Origin: Bugula neritina
Taxonomy: Eukaryota; Bryozoa; Gymnolaemata; Cheilostomatida; Bugulidae
Length of the DNA: 64,000 nt
Reading direction: 5' to 3'
NCBI GenBank assembly: GCA_964035545.1
Contig: OZ037765.1
Coordinates: 26,734,504 to 26,798,503, forward strand
Shown: piece by piece, positions 49,370 to 61,779 of the stretch
Numbering within the stretch: position 1 is the first letter of the stretch
Layout: each line of letters begins with the position of its first letter
Position numbers and translations under genes: made by a program
The notes under the pieces: generated by a model
Databases searched by the model: none
Told to the model about the DNA's origin: nothing
Seen by the model: the letters and a program-made list of their open reading frames with translations, nothing else

Positions 49370-50059
49370 GGTTGATAAACTAAACTTTATAGCTAAAAAC
49401 TCCGAAAGGAAGGAAATAAATGAAGGTAAAAGATTCACTATAAAACTGTCAGATATACCTACACATTGTAGAAAAATGTTCTAAAAGAAATTTAATCTGA
49501 TCACCAAAGCAATATAATCTGTTAGCTATACATTAAGTTGCTCAGCTACAGTTAGCTATTGCATGGGGGTGAAGGGTCACCTAAGAAGTTCTTTGCATTT
49601 TTATGTGCGAACCATGCATTATCTTTTTCTATTTTATTGTGACTTTCATTATTGCCCATCATTTCCACTTCTTTGATGTTATAGCTTATTGTTTAGCCCT
49701 GTGCCCAAGAATAGAGCTTAGGTTTACACCTACAAGTTGAAAATCCTAAAACATTTGAACATCTTCATATTTGCATTTTACTTGTGAATTCAGCTCTGCA
49801 ATTATAGCTATTTAAAGCCATTTTTTCACCTTTGTCCTACTCATGAAACATTGCAGCAACCTATGGAGTTCAATAATACAATATAATATTGCTATTTTTC
49901 TTTTCATTGTACTTTCGAGGTTAAAATGGTTTTTCAATTTTTCAGTTCGATATTAAATAATGCAATATACCTGGATTAGATTACATCAGCTGAAAAAAAG
50001 CAATTAATCAAGGAAAAATAATTATGTTTATGGACTTGAAATAATTTACAAAATGGAAG

Positions 50060-50258
50060 ATGTAATAGATGTTGTACAAGTACCGCTAATAATCTTGGGC
50101 CCGCGTACCACTAGCCATGCTATTTCGCACTGGGCCTCATCATCACTTCCGACAGCTTATTTTGATATACTGTTATTTGTTACTATGTTTCTTTTCTAAT
50201 TGCTTGTTCTGCTCTTGTAAATTATCCTAGTTGTAAAACACTATGTTATGATGAAAAT

Positions 50259-50305
<47 letters not shown>
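50060..50305 (+). mobile_element. Possible 3' end of a non-LTR retroelement with simple tail
   Basis: A moderately GC-rich stretch (GGGCCCGCGTACCACTAGCC near 50,097) is followed by ATGATGAAAATAAAA and then (CA)n at 50,262-50,305. A unique 3' untranslated-like end followed by a short simple repeat is typical of truncated non-LTR elements, but no coding part remains to prove it. Confidence 0.25.
50262..50305. repeat. (CA)n microsatellite
   Basis: An uninterrupted run of about 22 CA units. Confidence 0.95.
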
Positions 50306-50307
<2 letters not shown>

Positions 50308-51555
50308 CATCGATATTATATCAATATGAAGCTGGAAGTATAAATATATTATTATTCTTGAAGGGTTTACCATATGTTATCATGTAAAGTGTCAAATGGT
50401 GGGCTTTGATATGTCAAGTGCTAGGCTAAGCATTGTCATTTCAACGAAACAGATTGGCCTGTATTGCAAGTTTCGTCCATTTTATTTTAACCAAACATTC
50501 CTTTACATTTGAACGTAGAGTTAAAAGCAATAAATGCTTCTTTCACTTATATTTTATATTCAACCTTCCTGGTTTGCTTCAATAGACAGAATGAAGGGAA
50601 GGGGTTTTTTTATAGCTTATTATGATAAATATACCACAATAAAACAAGCTTGTATATATTGAACCCAATATAGGTCAATTAAGTTATTTATTTCAAACAA
50701 AAAGCAGTTTGCAAGACAAAAATGAAGAAAAAATAGATCCAAAAAATATATAAATAAATTTTATACAAGTAGCAAATTATAATCTGAAGTTTATGGAACA
50801 CAGTATAGAAAGTTTACAGCTAAGGTGCTGTTAGAGAGTATTTCCATTGTGGCTGTACTTCAACTAAACTTGAAGAATAATATTTAATATAATTCACAGT
50901 TATTTCCTAAGCACATAGATTTGAAATCATAACAAAAACATTTACCCTGAAATGCCAACCTTATATTTAAACCTAAATTCTAATTTTGAAATTAGCATAT
51001 GGGCCACACAGAGCGTGTGGTGAGTCATTCCAGATTAGTGTGGCCCCATGCTAGCACTTGTTTCAATATAAGAGTTTGTTATTTGACAAAGGGGAGCAAA
51101 TGGAACCGAAATTCCTGCTGACACAATATTATAATACATTTGCAAGTCATGTTTTACTGGTATCAAAAAATTAACGAAAAGAAATTTAATTCTTATCAAA
51201 TCATAATTGAACTAGAAATCAATTTTATAATTATCAGTAGGAAAAAAACTGTCTAACTATTGCAGTCAGTAAAAAATAATTATATTGTAGGCTTGAAAAC
51301 ATCAGTAATTTTCAATTGTTAATTTCACAACTATGAATAAATTACTACTGGCATAACATGATACATTTAACATAAATAGCACTTTTTTGTTTTCCTAGTA
51401 AACTATACATTGAGAAATTCCTCAATCAAGGCAGATAGATAGCTAAAGGTGGGAACTAGGGTGTTTTGCAGCTGCATTAGAACTGCAGAAAAATTGAACA
51501 AAACTAAAGTTTATACCCCAGCCTATAGACTATTATCACAAAATACAGGAAGATT

Positions 51556-54500
51556 CTATTGACTAAATGTTGAGCTGAAACTGTGGCAAAACTTATCCTT
51601 CAGCTTTTTGTTCTCCAAAGTATTCAAAGCGCAGGCCACTCTCTTAATTGCTCTCCTGGAACAGATTCACAACATCATAACATCAAATATATTCATACAG
51701 AATCTGTTGTTTACACAGTCAATGTTTACGATACTAGATAATTAAGCTAAAACTGTGTTATACTTAATTAAATGTCAACTTCAATGAAAAAGTCAACAAA
51801 AAAACAAGCTACTTCGAAAAATATTACTCAACATTCACAAGATTTGCTTTACTTTACTTGCACTTAAAATTTGTAAGTTACTTCTTTATTAAAAGTTTAA
51901 AGTTATCAGATGATGTATAGTACAGCTCAGAAGCTATGCAACACAACACACTAGACAAAACTTATTCAAGCAAGCACTGGGAAAAGCAGAAAGTTGAACT
52001 TCAAACACAATAAAACTTAAGGAAACTAAGTGTTATCTTCTGGCCAATAGAATTTGTTAATTTAATCTTGCAGTATTGGGAAATGTAGTGGTAGTAAGGT
52101 TTTTTAACTACTGTTAAATTAAACTGACTAAAATATTAGAAACATTTTGAAGAACAGCGTTTCAGCCAACATGTCAGAATTTAAACTTGAATAAAGCTAA
52201 GTGTGTTGCGTCACGAAATTTTGTTGATCTACCGCAAAAAATAAATGAATTTCCCTTGTTTTAGTCACAAAACATATTGCATCTTTATAGTAGGTGTTAC
52301 CTGCTCAGAACTTTAGATTCCAGGCGATTCCTGGCGGTCTTGTTCACTTTATTAATATTGGTTAACTTGGATCTCTGAGGTCTGCCCCTGGGTGGTCTCT
52401 CAACTTTGAGATTTACACCTGTTTGAGCTTCAATATCAGCCAACAGAGCTGGATCTTGCCATTCAGGATTAGCTATAGCAAAGAACTCTGTGCAATATTA
52501 TACTAAGTATATAAATGTAACAGTGTATATTATGTATGATACTTTCTGCATTCACGCATAGCTACAAAAGCACCAAATACTCAATGCAGAAAAACCATCT
52601 CATCATTTACATGCGAAGTGAAACTGAACGTAAAATTATTTGTTAAAAAATTTCTTTTTTATTCTATGTTTAACAATGATAATACAAAATTTTTTTTTCC
52701 CAAGTTTGTCCTTCGTATTCGGTTTTTTGACTTTTATCAAGTAAAATATTGCTTGAAAGTAATTTTAGCGCTTAGTAGTAAATAAAACCAATTGTCATAC
52801 AACAAAAACTAATTGCAAGAGACAAGAAAAAAAACTAGAGCTATTACAAGATAAAAATGGTAAGAGCCAGGCTCTTGTTATCAGATATAAAACTTGTTTC
52901 CATTCCAATTGGGAAGTCAAAAAACACTGTTTGTAATCAAATTATGAACTTTATATGACTGAATGTCAGCAAATGACAAAACTAGTAGTTAACTTAGAAG
53001 AAGATACTAGGCAAAACAAAACACACCTTGAGATTGTTTTTCCATGATCTTTTTTAGTTTTTCAGCATCAGCCGGGTTGGCTGGCTTTCCTCTGCCATCT
53101 CTGGCAATAATTCGGCCATGGAATGGACATTTCACCCTATCCATACGGGGGCACAGCTGCCCTGTGGGCAAGGGGGCTCTACAAGTCCACTTTACTGGCA
53201 CAAATTTTCCAGAAAATTCTATTTTTCTTGAGCTATATAAATCTAGTAAGCCCTACAAACCGAAATAACTTGCATATCAGCGATTAGTTATTATAATATC
53301 AAGTTACTTAGCACAAGAGAAAACCTTATAGTGTAACTCCTGCTATGCAACGCAAGTTACATAATATTTGATATATGATATATATCTTGAGATCTGCTTC
53401 ATTTTTGAGTTTATAAAATTTTGAGCAAATTTGATAGCACTTTTTCTTCTTGCCGCTACATATGAATTCTGACAAATTGACTGAGACTTTTACATGCATG
53501 GCGTTTCCTGCTAAATACTAGCACGGAAGTAATGAATGAGTAACGCACACTATTGGCAGAGAAGCAAATCTCTTTGGACGGTACAAAACTTGACAAATCA
53601 TTTGGTAAAATCTCTGGAACCGTCAATTCTTCAGGATTTTCCCAATACTTTAAATCTAATCCAAAGTCCAAGACTGGTGCACTTTGCAGAAGTGGATTTG
53701 ATGTTGAAGGCTGCTCAAGGTTCGGACTGCCGTCACCTGGCTTGCCAGTCATCCCTAGTCTGGATTTAAAGAATGTAACTTCATCAAGTTCCTCTGGTAC
53801 TTCAATCAAATCGTCGTCATCACTGTCCATATCTATCAAATATACAACTTTCACCTGTAGCACATCGAACCTTGTCAAATTAGATGCAACTATAAAAGGT
53901 GCTTAAAGGAGAAAATAATGGTGAGAAGAGTGTCAGCAGGGCTGCCTAATTACATTTATGCAAAAATAAAATCTGCATAAAATATCTGCTGCAAGTCAAA
54001 TATAACTTTGGAGTTGCATACCCAAGTAAAACTACTTTATAGCACATAGTGTTTGAGTTTGTGTTGCAATCAGATGGAGAAACTAGTGAAAAATCTTGTC
54101 AATGAAATGTTCTGCTAATACATGAAACTATCTATGAATACAGCTTTAGTTTTTCCTCTTTATCTTGAGTGAAAAATGAGCTGCTTTAATCTTTTGATGT
54201 TCAATATTTCAATAACTGGTATCTATAGCAGGGTAGCTTTATTTGTTTTCTAACTTAAGGAAACAGTGACTTCATTTAGTAGTATGTATAGCCTGTGTTT
54301 CAAACTTCTAAACCATCCTAGTGTGGATTGCAGCAGCTAAAAATAGCCCGTAATCAAATTAAACAAGAATCAGTATTAGTTTGCTAATGCTGCAGCCACT
54401 AAACCTGATTAAAATGCCTTCCGAAAAATTTATTAAAAAACTAAATTTCTTGGGCACACAACCCTAACATTGTATTTAGCTGATGACTAAAATTGTTTGA

Positions 54501-56700
54501 AAAACTCAATATTGCAACTAGTCAGTCCTGCTTTAATCCACAATAATTCATCTTATACACACAGCTGGTTTACATAAAACCGAATTACAGAGCAAAAACT
54601 TTGAGCATTCAATTCTGTAAACTTACACAAGAGTACATATCATAAAAGGAGAATTACATTTTAAATTTCTCGTATATACTACTAGATAAAGCAAGCGTAC
54701 CATCATCTCTAACCCGGTGTATCACCAACATATCTAGGTCCTTGAGTGACCTTTGTATCATCTGTTTGAGGTCAATTAGTCTAGACATTAAACCTTGACC
54801 AGCTCCATTCTTCTGCAACTTTGCTAGCCAACCAATCACCATGGGAAAATATTTCATTTTCAGCAGCACTTTCAGCTCATCTGCCAACAATTATTTAAAA
54901 ATAAAAACACTATATATTTAAAAATCCAATTATTGGTTGCTGACACATACACTTTGGTGCTTTTAATCAATCAAATTTCAAACTCTGTATCAAATAACAA
55001 AAAATAAAGTTTAAAATGTAACTGCAACCATATATAGGTTTCAGCCTCTTTAAAATGTGTAGCATATGCACACTTAGAAGCTGCATCAATTCATACCAGA
55101 TTTACTCTATAATTGACACCCATAATACATAATATTATCTTGTGTTTAGAGAAAGACTAACAGACTAAAGCTTTGTGAGTACATAAGATGGTGTATACTA
55201 AACTCCCAGATATATTGCAGCATTCTTACCAAAGTTATGTATCACATCCGTGTTGTCTTCACACTCAGTAATAGTCCGGTGCTGGTTTAGCTCAATGTTG
55301 ATATTAGAGTTTCTATTCAGCAGCCCGTGTTGCTGCATTTCATCGCCAGCCGTCTCCTCGCTGGATCCTGCAGACTGTGATGAGCGGCTGACTGACTTAT
55401 CAACTCTACCAGTATCTAGTATTGATGACAGAGCTTAGTCATTAGTCAATAAATCTCAAACACTTTCAAGTATACAAGTCTTTGTTTAACTAAGTGAATT
55501 ATAACTGTGAAAGCACATGCTTATATAATATGCTCACAACTTTATATTAAAATAAAGACATTTATTTCATTTCTAATAAAATTATTACAGCTTTTACTTT
55601 GCGTTACATATGCAAAGTAAAGAGCTGGCCATACATTTACAGGCAAATGAGATGATAAGATAACTCCAAATTTAATATGTCGCGCAGGTTTCTCAAAAAT
55701 ATTTATTTTATGATTAATTTTGTTTATAAAAACAGCGGATTATGTTTGTAAAGGATAAACCTGTTACTCAATGCAACAGCAAATACACTAATAACTAGAA
55801 AGTAAATACATTTACCAGCATGTGAAGTGACACGAGAAGAAAATAGCTGATCATCAAACACATCAAATACATCTTGAGAAGGGATCAACAGTTTGAAACA
55901 TGTCCGCAGCTGTGAGGCAACATCCTTTATATCCTGTTCGTGCTCTGCAACAGTCCAGCAGTAAATAGGAACACAACGCAAGGACTTGCCATCTATACAT
56001 CACATACATGTAGATAATGAAGGAAGCAACTTATACTGGTAAGAATATTAGAAGCAGGAACAAGGAACTAAACCTAATATTGTATAACTTCTATACTCAA
56101 AGACAATTTGTCACTTCTTTGGAATACAAAAGCACAAAGTAAAGGATAAAAAGCTATAAAACTAGACTACAACTGCCTCTAACTAAGTAGTGAGTGCACT
56201 ATTGAATTGTTGGTCACATTTGAGTGAAAGACTCCAGTCTATCCGCAGGAGAAGGAGTTTACCTGAAATGTGGGGCACAAAATGCATTCCCATCATTGCT
56301 ATGACTAGGACATAAGCTTTGGGTTTGTTACTATTTATAGACTACAATAACAGGCTATAATACAAAGCTAGCTCACCATTAATTTGACCAATAACACTAT
56401 CAATATTCTTTTTCTGCTGTGCTTCCAATTTGAGTTTGGCTTCCTGTTCCCGCTGCCTTTGAAGAGCACTCATATGATCTGCCTTGTTGAAGTCGACCTG
56501 GTGACACGTTCTCAGGTAGTTATACGCTAGACTCAGCTTCCTGTATCCTGTTGAATACGTCTCGTGCCACTTCCTTAATGCTTGATACGCGGAATTCTTT
56601 AGTGTTTCGGCCGCTTTTTTGGGGAGGGGCAAAGGAAAGTCCAGATTAATCTCTAATAAATCACAAAAAGAAATATAGTTTTAGAGATTATACATACGGA

Positions 56701-56762
<62 letters not shown>

Positions 56763-57287
56763 GTATGCTGATTGTCAATCTAGTTGGAGTTCCAGCAAAG
56801 TAAAGTGCTCGATATCACGGGTGACAGAGCTAATATAATGTAGTGTGTTCAGATTGTTAATGATACATATATATTTTATTTAAAAAATCTTACACGACTA
56901 TATAGTTTCGTGCAGTAAACTGCACGTAAGCACTACCTGGGCAACATCACATAACAATACTAACAACTCTCAACCATAGTACTACCTATTATAAATTAGC
57001 CTTTCCATCAAACATCTAGCTTTTATAGTTTAATCCTTTAGAAAAAGAGCAATTTAATTAATTAATAGATAACACCAAATCCACTACTATGTTTGCATTT
57101 CGTTTTACGTTGTGTTTAGCATGATAGTTTTCTTTATGTAAAAATTTGAATAATCGGTATGCTTCATAGATTTTATTTATTTTTAGTCTAACACCTGAGG
57201 AGTGCAGTTTACTGCACGAAACTATATAGTCGTGTAAGATTTTTTAAATAAAATATATATGTATCATTAACAATCTGAACACACTAC

Positions 57288-57352
<65 letters not shown>

Positions 57353-58161
57353 GTCTAAAACTTATAACTAATGATACTAAAAAAGTTAGGTATCTTTTAA
57401 AACTTAATTTCAATGTTATCCACTAAATATGTGGAACAGATGGTAATCATATTGTAACCCTAGATTATCAGTAGCAGCTAGTACAGCATTTCATCCTAAA
57501 GTATAGAACACTCTTGCAGCAACTATTAACTTTTCACCTACCTAAAGTCAGCTCAAGGTAGGTTTGGAAATTATCCAATAGGAGTTCTCGGAACTTATGA
57601 GACCGTCTAAACAGCTCATCAATCACTTGGAATGTAGATAATCGTATCTCTGCGTGCTCACGTTTCAGTTGGGACCAAAGCAGTTCAAAGCACTGGCAGA
57701 CATATTGGTCAGATAACCTTGAAGAATATAGCACAATGCTTTGACACGTTAGAGTAGCTGAAAAATATAACTCGCCTACAACATCATACAAACAAAACTT
57801 GAACAATTATAAGTGAATATCATTGAGTTTAGGGATGGGGAATTTAAAAGGCATCACTGAGAAACATGTTTGAACAATTTTGCTACAAAAAATTTAACAA
57901 AAATATAAAAAAACAGCAGCTTTACCAAACTAATCCCAGCATGCAAGCTTTTTATGTGTACATGAAAACTTCAGTGAATTATTTAACTTTTTTCATAGAA
58001 AATGGTAATATACTAATTTACAAAAATCTGCTACATAAAGTTATTTTCTACCTGCAGATTCTCTTTAGATCTTTTAATTTAAATTTGTTCAACTGTGGCT
58101 CCCCGGACGTTGTTAAATCATCACACAAATCGGCCAACATTTTACATTTACTAGCATCCAT
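51556..58161 (-). CDS. UVSSA: UVSSA, UV-stimulated scaffold protein A (10 exons, complete)
   Basis: Minus-strand exons: 58052-58161, 57542-57717, 56377-56652, 55816-55944, 55230-55415, 54658-54880, 53519-53870, 53027-53252, 52301-52472 and 51556-51655. They sum to 1950 nt, 649 residues; human UVSSA has 709. In the family this protein binds stalled RNA polymerase II and brings TFIIH (and USP7) for transcription-coupled repair. The VHS-like N-terminus covers about residues 1-130 (LTTSGEPQLN, HAEIRLSTFQVIDELF). An acidic stretch with LIEVPEE (about 388-394) matches the human TFIIH-binding FVEVPEK segment. The C-terminal DUF2043 region has C508, C518, C526 and H529 (CPFHG), then ANPEWQDPALLADIE and a basic tail. 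The start ATG at 58,161 fits the human N-terminal length. The exon 7 donor is the least certain boundary. Exon 3 is followed upstream by an intron with a MITE. Confidence 0.93.
56705..56762. repeat. (TA)n microsatellite in UVSSA intron 2
   Basis: An uninterrupted TA run of about 58 bases, about 70 bp from the left end of the inverted-repeat element in the same intron. Confidence 0.95.
56833..57294. mobile_element. MITE-like element with 93-bp perfect terminal inverted repeats
   Basis: Arms 56,833-56,925 and 57,202-57,294 appear identical in reverse complement over 93 bp, enclosing about 276 bp of AT-rich non-coding DNA. Outer ends read TATAATGTAG; inner ends contain GTGCAGTAAACTGCAC, itself nearly palindromic. 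The right end abuts a TA microsatellite, so the target is probably TA. The identity of the arms suggests a recent insertion. It lies in UVSSA intron 2 and should not affect coding. Confidence 0.8.
57288..57350. repeat. (TA)n microsatellite in UVSSA intron 2
   Basis: An AT run of about 60 bases immediately beyond the right end of the inverted-repeat element. Confidence 0.95.
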
Positions 58162-59240
58162 AATGCTGTAAAAATAATATATATTATATTACATTTAAAA
58201 CACAGTTTCAATAGAATGCAATGTCATTCGATTAATGATAATATAAATTATTAATATAATTGTTTACTGAAGCCGATTATAACATTATGGGCAACTAAGA
58301 ACTATTTTAAAATTACACAACTTTGAATTTTTAAATTTTTGGCCATGTTTTAATTTGAAATTACTATAGCTATTGCATAATTTAGCAAATTATTTTGTGA
58401 GTTGATCTGTCCCCAAGATGAGACCAAATTATCAAATAATTATTATTCTGAAAGGAAATCATTTAAAAATTAAATTTTATCAATTATAACGTTATAATTA
58501 CCATAGATTTAAGCCATAATTATTAATTAGTTATGGGTTGAAATTAAATTTGAATTTGGAGAACAAAAATAAGACTAAAAGAGGCATACAAAATAGAACT
58601 GAATCTAGCCTTAGACTTTAGGCATTGTCTAATTAGGCAAATGAATTGGTAACTTCTCTGATTTAGACTCCTGACGAAACAAAAGATGAAAACTACTTCT
58701 TTATTGTGAGTTGTCACATCAAGTATCAAAGTAGAGTATATATTATAGACCTATGAGTCAAGGTGATAGCATAACCAAAAGTATCACTAACTCTAACTTA
58801 TCAAAATGATGAGCTTATAATAGCAGTCAACATTAAACTAAATCCGTATTTCATAACTGCTATAATTTAAGCTAACAATTAGTAATTCAATAATTATATT
58901 GAAATACAATGACACAGTGACAAACCTCATTTAGCGCATTTGACTAAAAGAAAACTAAAGCAACGATAAGGTTCAAAAGTTGAAAATTTCGTTTGAACTC
59001 GTGATCTAATTTAGATTTAAAAATTAAAATATTTCCCAACTCTTCAGTCATCACAATGAAAAATAGTCTAACTACTAAAATGATAATATATTATGTTTAA
59101 TCTCGTATATTATGTTGAATTTCATAATGATAATTGGTTATTGTATTTACTCTCCTCAAGTCCAAAGATGTACCTTTTGTTCATCTTAGAGTTAATTTTT
59201 TTACTTTGGCAGCCATCAAGGTTTAGAGCCAATAGTCACA

Positions 59241-59263
59241 GCTTAGCTTAGCTTAGCTTAGCA
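59241..59263. repeat. Short TTAGC pentamer repeat
   Basis: Four to five tandem GCTTA/TTAGC units. It differs from the canonical animal (TTAGGG) and arthropod (TTAGG) telomere repeats. Confidence 0.85.
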
Positions 59264-59410
59264 TAAGGGTTTCATGTTGTAGGCTTGGAAAATCATAAAA
59301 TTAAATGTAAAATGAAAATAGTCAATAAAACGATAGTCATAATGCCATAATCATGATTACAAATTTAAATTAAAAGTCTAAGTCATTCATACTAAATTTA
59401 ATTTTTTTTA

Positions 59411-59496
59411 TATAATTGCAATATAGTGTGTATAGCATTCTACATTGGCTCTAACATTGCTGAAGATCATAAACAATATATGTGCTATACAACTAA
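59411..59496 (+). repeat. Dispersed direct repeat, copy 1
   Basis: About 86 bp starting TATAATTGCAATATAGTG. It is similar at roughly 85 percent by eye, same orientation, to 61,067-61,156. Its identity is unknown. Confidence 0.65.
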
Positions 59497-59519
59497 AATA
59501 CTTTATTACATACTTTCAT

Positions 59520-60260
59520 TACGGATTACCATACTATGAGTATCAGTATCACAATCACACACTTCCTAGCCTTTCACATACTCACAATAATAAAGATGTT
59601 CACACTGAGTATGACTCTGAGTATAAGATTAGTCATACTAATAGTTATTACTAGTTATTACTAATAGTAATAGTCAGAGTAAGACTAAGACTTAAACTAA
59701 GAGTAAGCATATTTTAATTTAGGTATATTTGATAATCATAATCATTGTGAATAATCATAATAATCAATGATATTCTGATTCATGATATTCATATTCATTC
59801 AGTTAAAATTTTAATCTTAATGACAATCATAATCACAATGATAATGCCTAAGGCTAAGCCTAACAAGTAATGGGTATCAGTATCACTATCAGCATGAGTA
59901 TCATCATTGATAATCATGACATCATGCTATCAGTAACAGTACCAGTATAGTACCACAGTGACAGTCACTATGACTAAGAGTATCACTGTGACTCACTGTC
60001 TCTATGAGTATCACTATGACTATCAGTATCAGTTTGCTACTCATAGTCAAAGTCATACTCATTCATACTAATGGTGATACTCATTCATACTGATGGTGAT
60101 ACTGATACGCATACTGTATAATAATTATAATGACTAATCTAAATTACTAAGTCTAATGACTAAGTCTAATGACTAATGAGTAATGACTAATGACTCATGA
60201 GTATCACTCAAAGTCTATTAGTATTACAGTATTAGTAATCTAATCAGTATCAGTATGACG
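59520..60260. repeat. Degenerate simple-sequence tract (GTATCA / GACTAA words)
   Basis: Some 740 bases are dominated by imperfect short words such as AGTATCA, TCATACT, GACTAA and their complements, on both strands, without a fixed period. It looks like a decayed or expanding minisatellite. The short frames across it reflect composition only. Confidence 0.6.
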
Positions 60261-60762
60261 GATGCGGGATATTTACTTCAAATATAAAAGATCTGTTTTA
60301 CTAACTTGTTTAGAGTTGGACAATGGTTGCTATATTATTTATAATAACGAACTAGGAATAGAATTAGTGGTAATTTAATAACTAATTTATTGTTAAATTG
60401 ACATTTGCTGACAGAGCTACACGAATGGTTTTATAAGCAGCTCCGAGATACTGAATGCAGTAGTTTGTGGTTCTCAAATTTGGACTTAGGGTTTATTGAA
60501 ACCTCCCCCTCCCCCCCCGCTCCCACCCCAACTCAACACTCGGGAATTGCAAACTACAGCACTCAGTCACCCTCAACTTGGAGCTGTTTTATGAAATTAT
60601 TCCAGCTACGTACTCGCAGACCTATGAAACTAATATAGCCTTGCTTCCAAAGTTCTTCAACAATAATTTATATAATAGAAATACGCAAGCTACATTTATA
60701 AGCAATAATTCACGTTGCATATTTATGTATATGAAGTATATATTGCTTGCGACCAATGTAAC

Positions 60763-60835
60763 GACTCCGTGGCGCAATTGGTAGCGCGTCTGACTCCAGA
60801 TCAGAAGGCTGCGTGTTCGAGTCACGTCGGGGTCA
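60763..60835 (+). tRNA. tRNA-Trp (anticodon CCA)
   Basis: A 73-base cloverleaf. Acceptor arms GACTCCG and CGGGGTC pair with one T-G pair; the anticodon stem TCTGA/TCAGA encloses CTCCAGA with CCA at 60,796-60,798; the T loop is GTTCGAGTC. A-box (TGGCGCAATTGG) and B-box promoters are intact, there is no intron, and a T-run terminator follows at 60,838-60,842. The discriminator base is A and CCA is not encoded, as is normal for eukaryotes. Confidence 0.96.
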
Positions 60836-61779
60836 ACTTTTTACAAAATTTGTCCTTTAAAAAACTTTTTACAATTCAGTCATATTGTATTTATTTAGCA
60901 CATGTATGGTTGTAGGGTCATTGCTTGTTCAAAACAGCTTATTTTCACAAAACCACTGCATTTTTTGAAAACATTATCAATTAACTTAGACCTAAATTAG
61001 CAACTCATGCTTTGCAGAAACAATTTTAATTAATTAAGGCATAGCATAAATTGCTATGCTTTTACATATAATTGCAATATGGTGCGTGTAGCATTCTACA
61101 TGTTGTCCCTAACATTTCTGAAGATCATGTGCTATATATGTGCTATACAACTGACATACCCCCAGGGCATAATTTCATTGCAATACCGGCTAAAAACTGA
61201 AAAGAACATTTAGAAAATGTGACAGCCAACAGGCAAATAAAGGATAAATATCTGTAAGCTATTATTTTCTCTCAGACTGAAAAGTTGTGTATATTGTAAA
61301 TACTAGTAAACATCTTTTATTAGAGGAGATAAATACATTTGGTTAACCATCAACACTAGGACAAGTATTCATTTCAAAGCCTATAGCTTATATTATTATA
61401 AGAATGCTAGTATTTTGATTAAAGGACAACAATAATTGTAATTATGTTCTCTACAAAACGTTGCCTATTTAAAGCAACATAATTAAACTACTACATTATT
61501 GGCCTGTGAAATCATGCGTGGTATTGTTGCTCAGGCGTTGCTTTCAAGCCTTTCATAACACAATGATACAGACTGCAACCAATCAACTATTAGTGTTGAA
61601 AAGGAATCGTTCATTTGGCAAACGTGGAAAATTTAAGTTGCCATGGTTACTAAGGAATTCGCAGTATTGTTTGCAATGTATTTTACCAAATACTACTCTA
61701 CGTGCCGCAAGCGAAAGGAGTAAATTTCCCCTTTATTCAACTTACAGTGGACATTGTGTGAGAAATCAACTCTATCACT
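60836..61779. other. Spacer and upstream region of the prolyl 4-hydroxylase gene
   Basis: No gene is seen apart from the tRNA terminator at the start. It holds the second copy of the dispersed repeat (61,067-61,156) and, in the last 270 bases, a GC-richer stretch likely to be promoter and 5' untranslated DNA of the gene starting at 61,780. A GTTGCCATGGTTAC sequence at 61,637-61,650 is close to an RFX X-box. Confidence 0.45.
61067..61156 (+). repeat. Dispersed direct repeat, copy 2
   Basis: Counterpart of 59,411-59,496. The match starts at TATAATTGCAATATGGTG and ends at TGCTATACAACTGACATA. Confidence 0.65.

Larger units (their letters stand above)
49370..51555. other. Spacer between the zinc-finger array and UVSSA
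   Basis: 49,385-49,990 is the 5' flank of copy J, also present inverted upstream of copy G. 50,060-50,305 may be the 3' end of a retroelement with a CA-rich tail. 50,306-51,470 is AT-rich with no gene seen, apart from a small inverted repeat GGGCCACAC / GTGTGGCCC at 51,001-51,046. 51,470-51,555 lies downstream of the UVSSA stop and is shared with the duplicate near 35,525. Confidence 0.5.
58162..60762. other. Spacer upstream of UVSSA
   Basis: No coding signal is seen. It contains a TTAGC pentamer repeat (59,241-59,263), one copy of a 90-bp dispersed repeat (59,411-59,496), a long degenerate simple-sequence tract (59,520-60,260) and a C-rich run (60,505-60,535). The UVSSA promoter should lie just right of 58,161; no clear core motif is visible. 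Confidence 0.5.

Noticed and set aside
53044-53906. Plus-strand frames of 74, 77 and 117 codons
   Set aside because: They overlap UVSSA exons 7 and 8 in antisense; the minus-strand frames match UVSSA.
55250-55438. Plus-strand 62-codon frame
   Set aside because: Antisense to UVSSA exon 5.
60405-60915. Several overlapping 66-77 codon frames around the tRNA
   Set aside because: They run through the tRNA gene or C-rich and AT-rich runs on both strands and have no homology.
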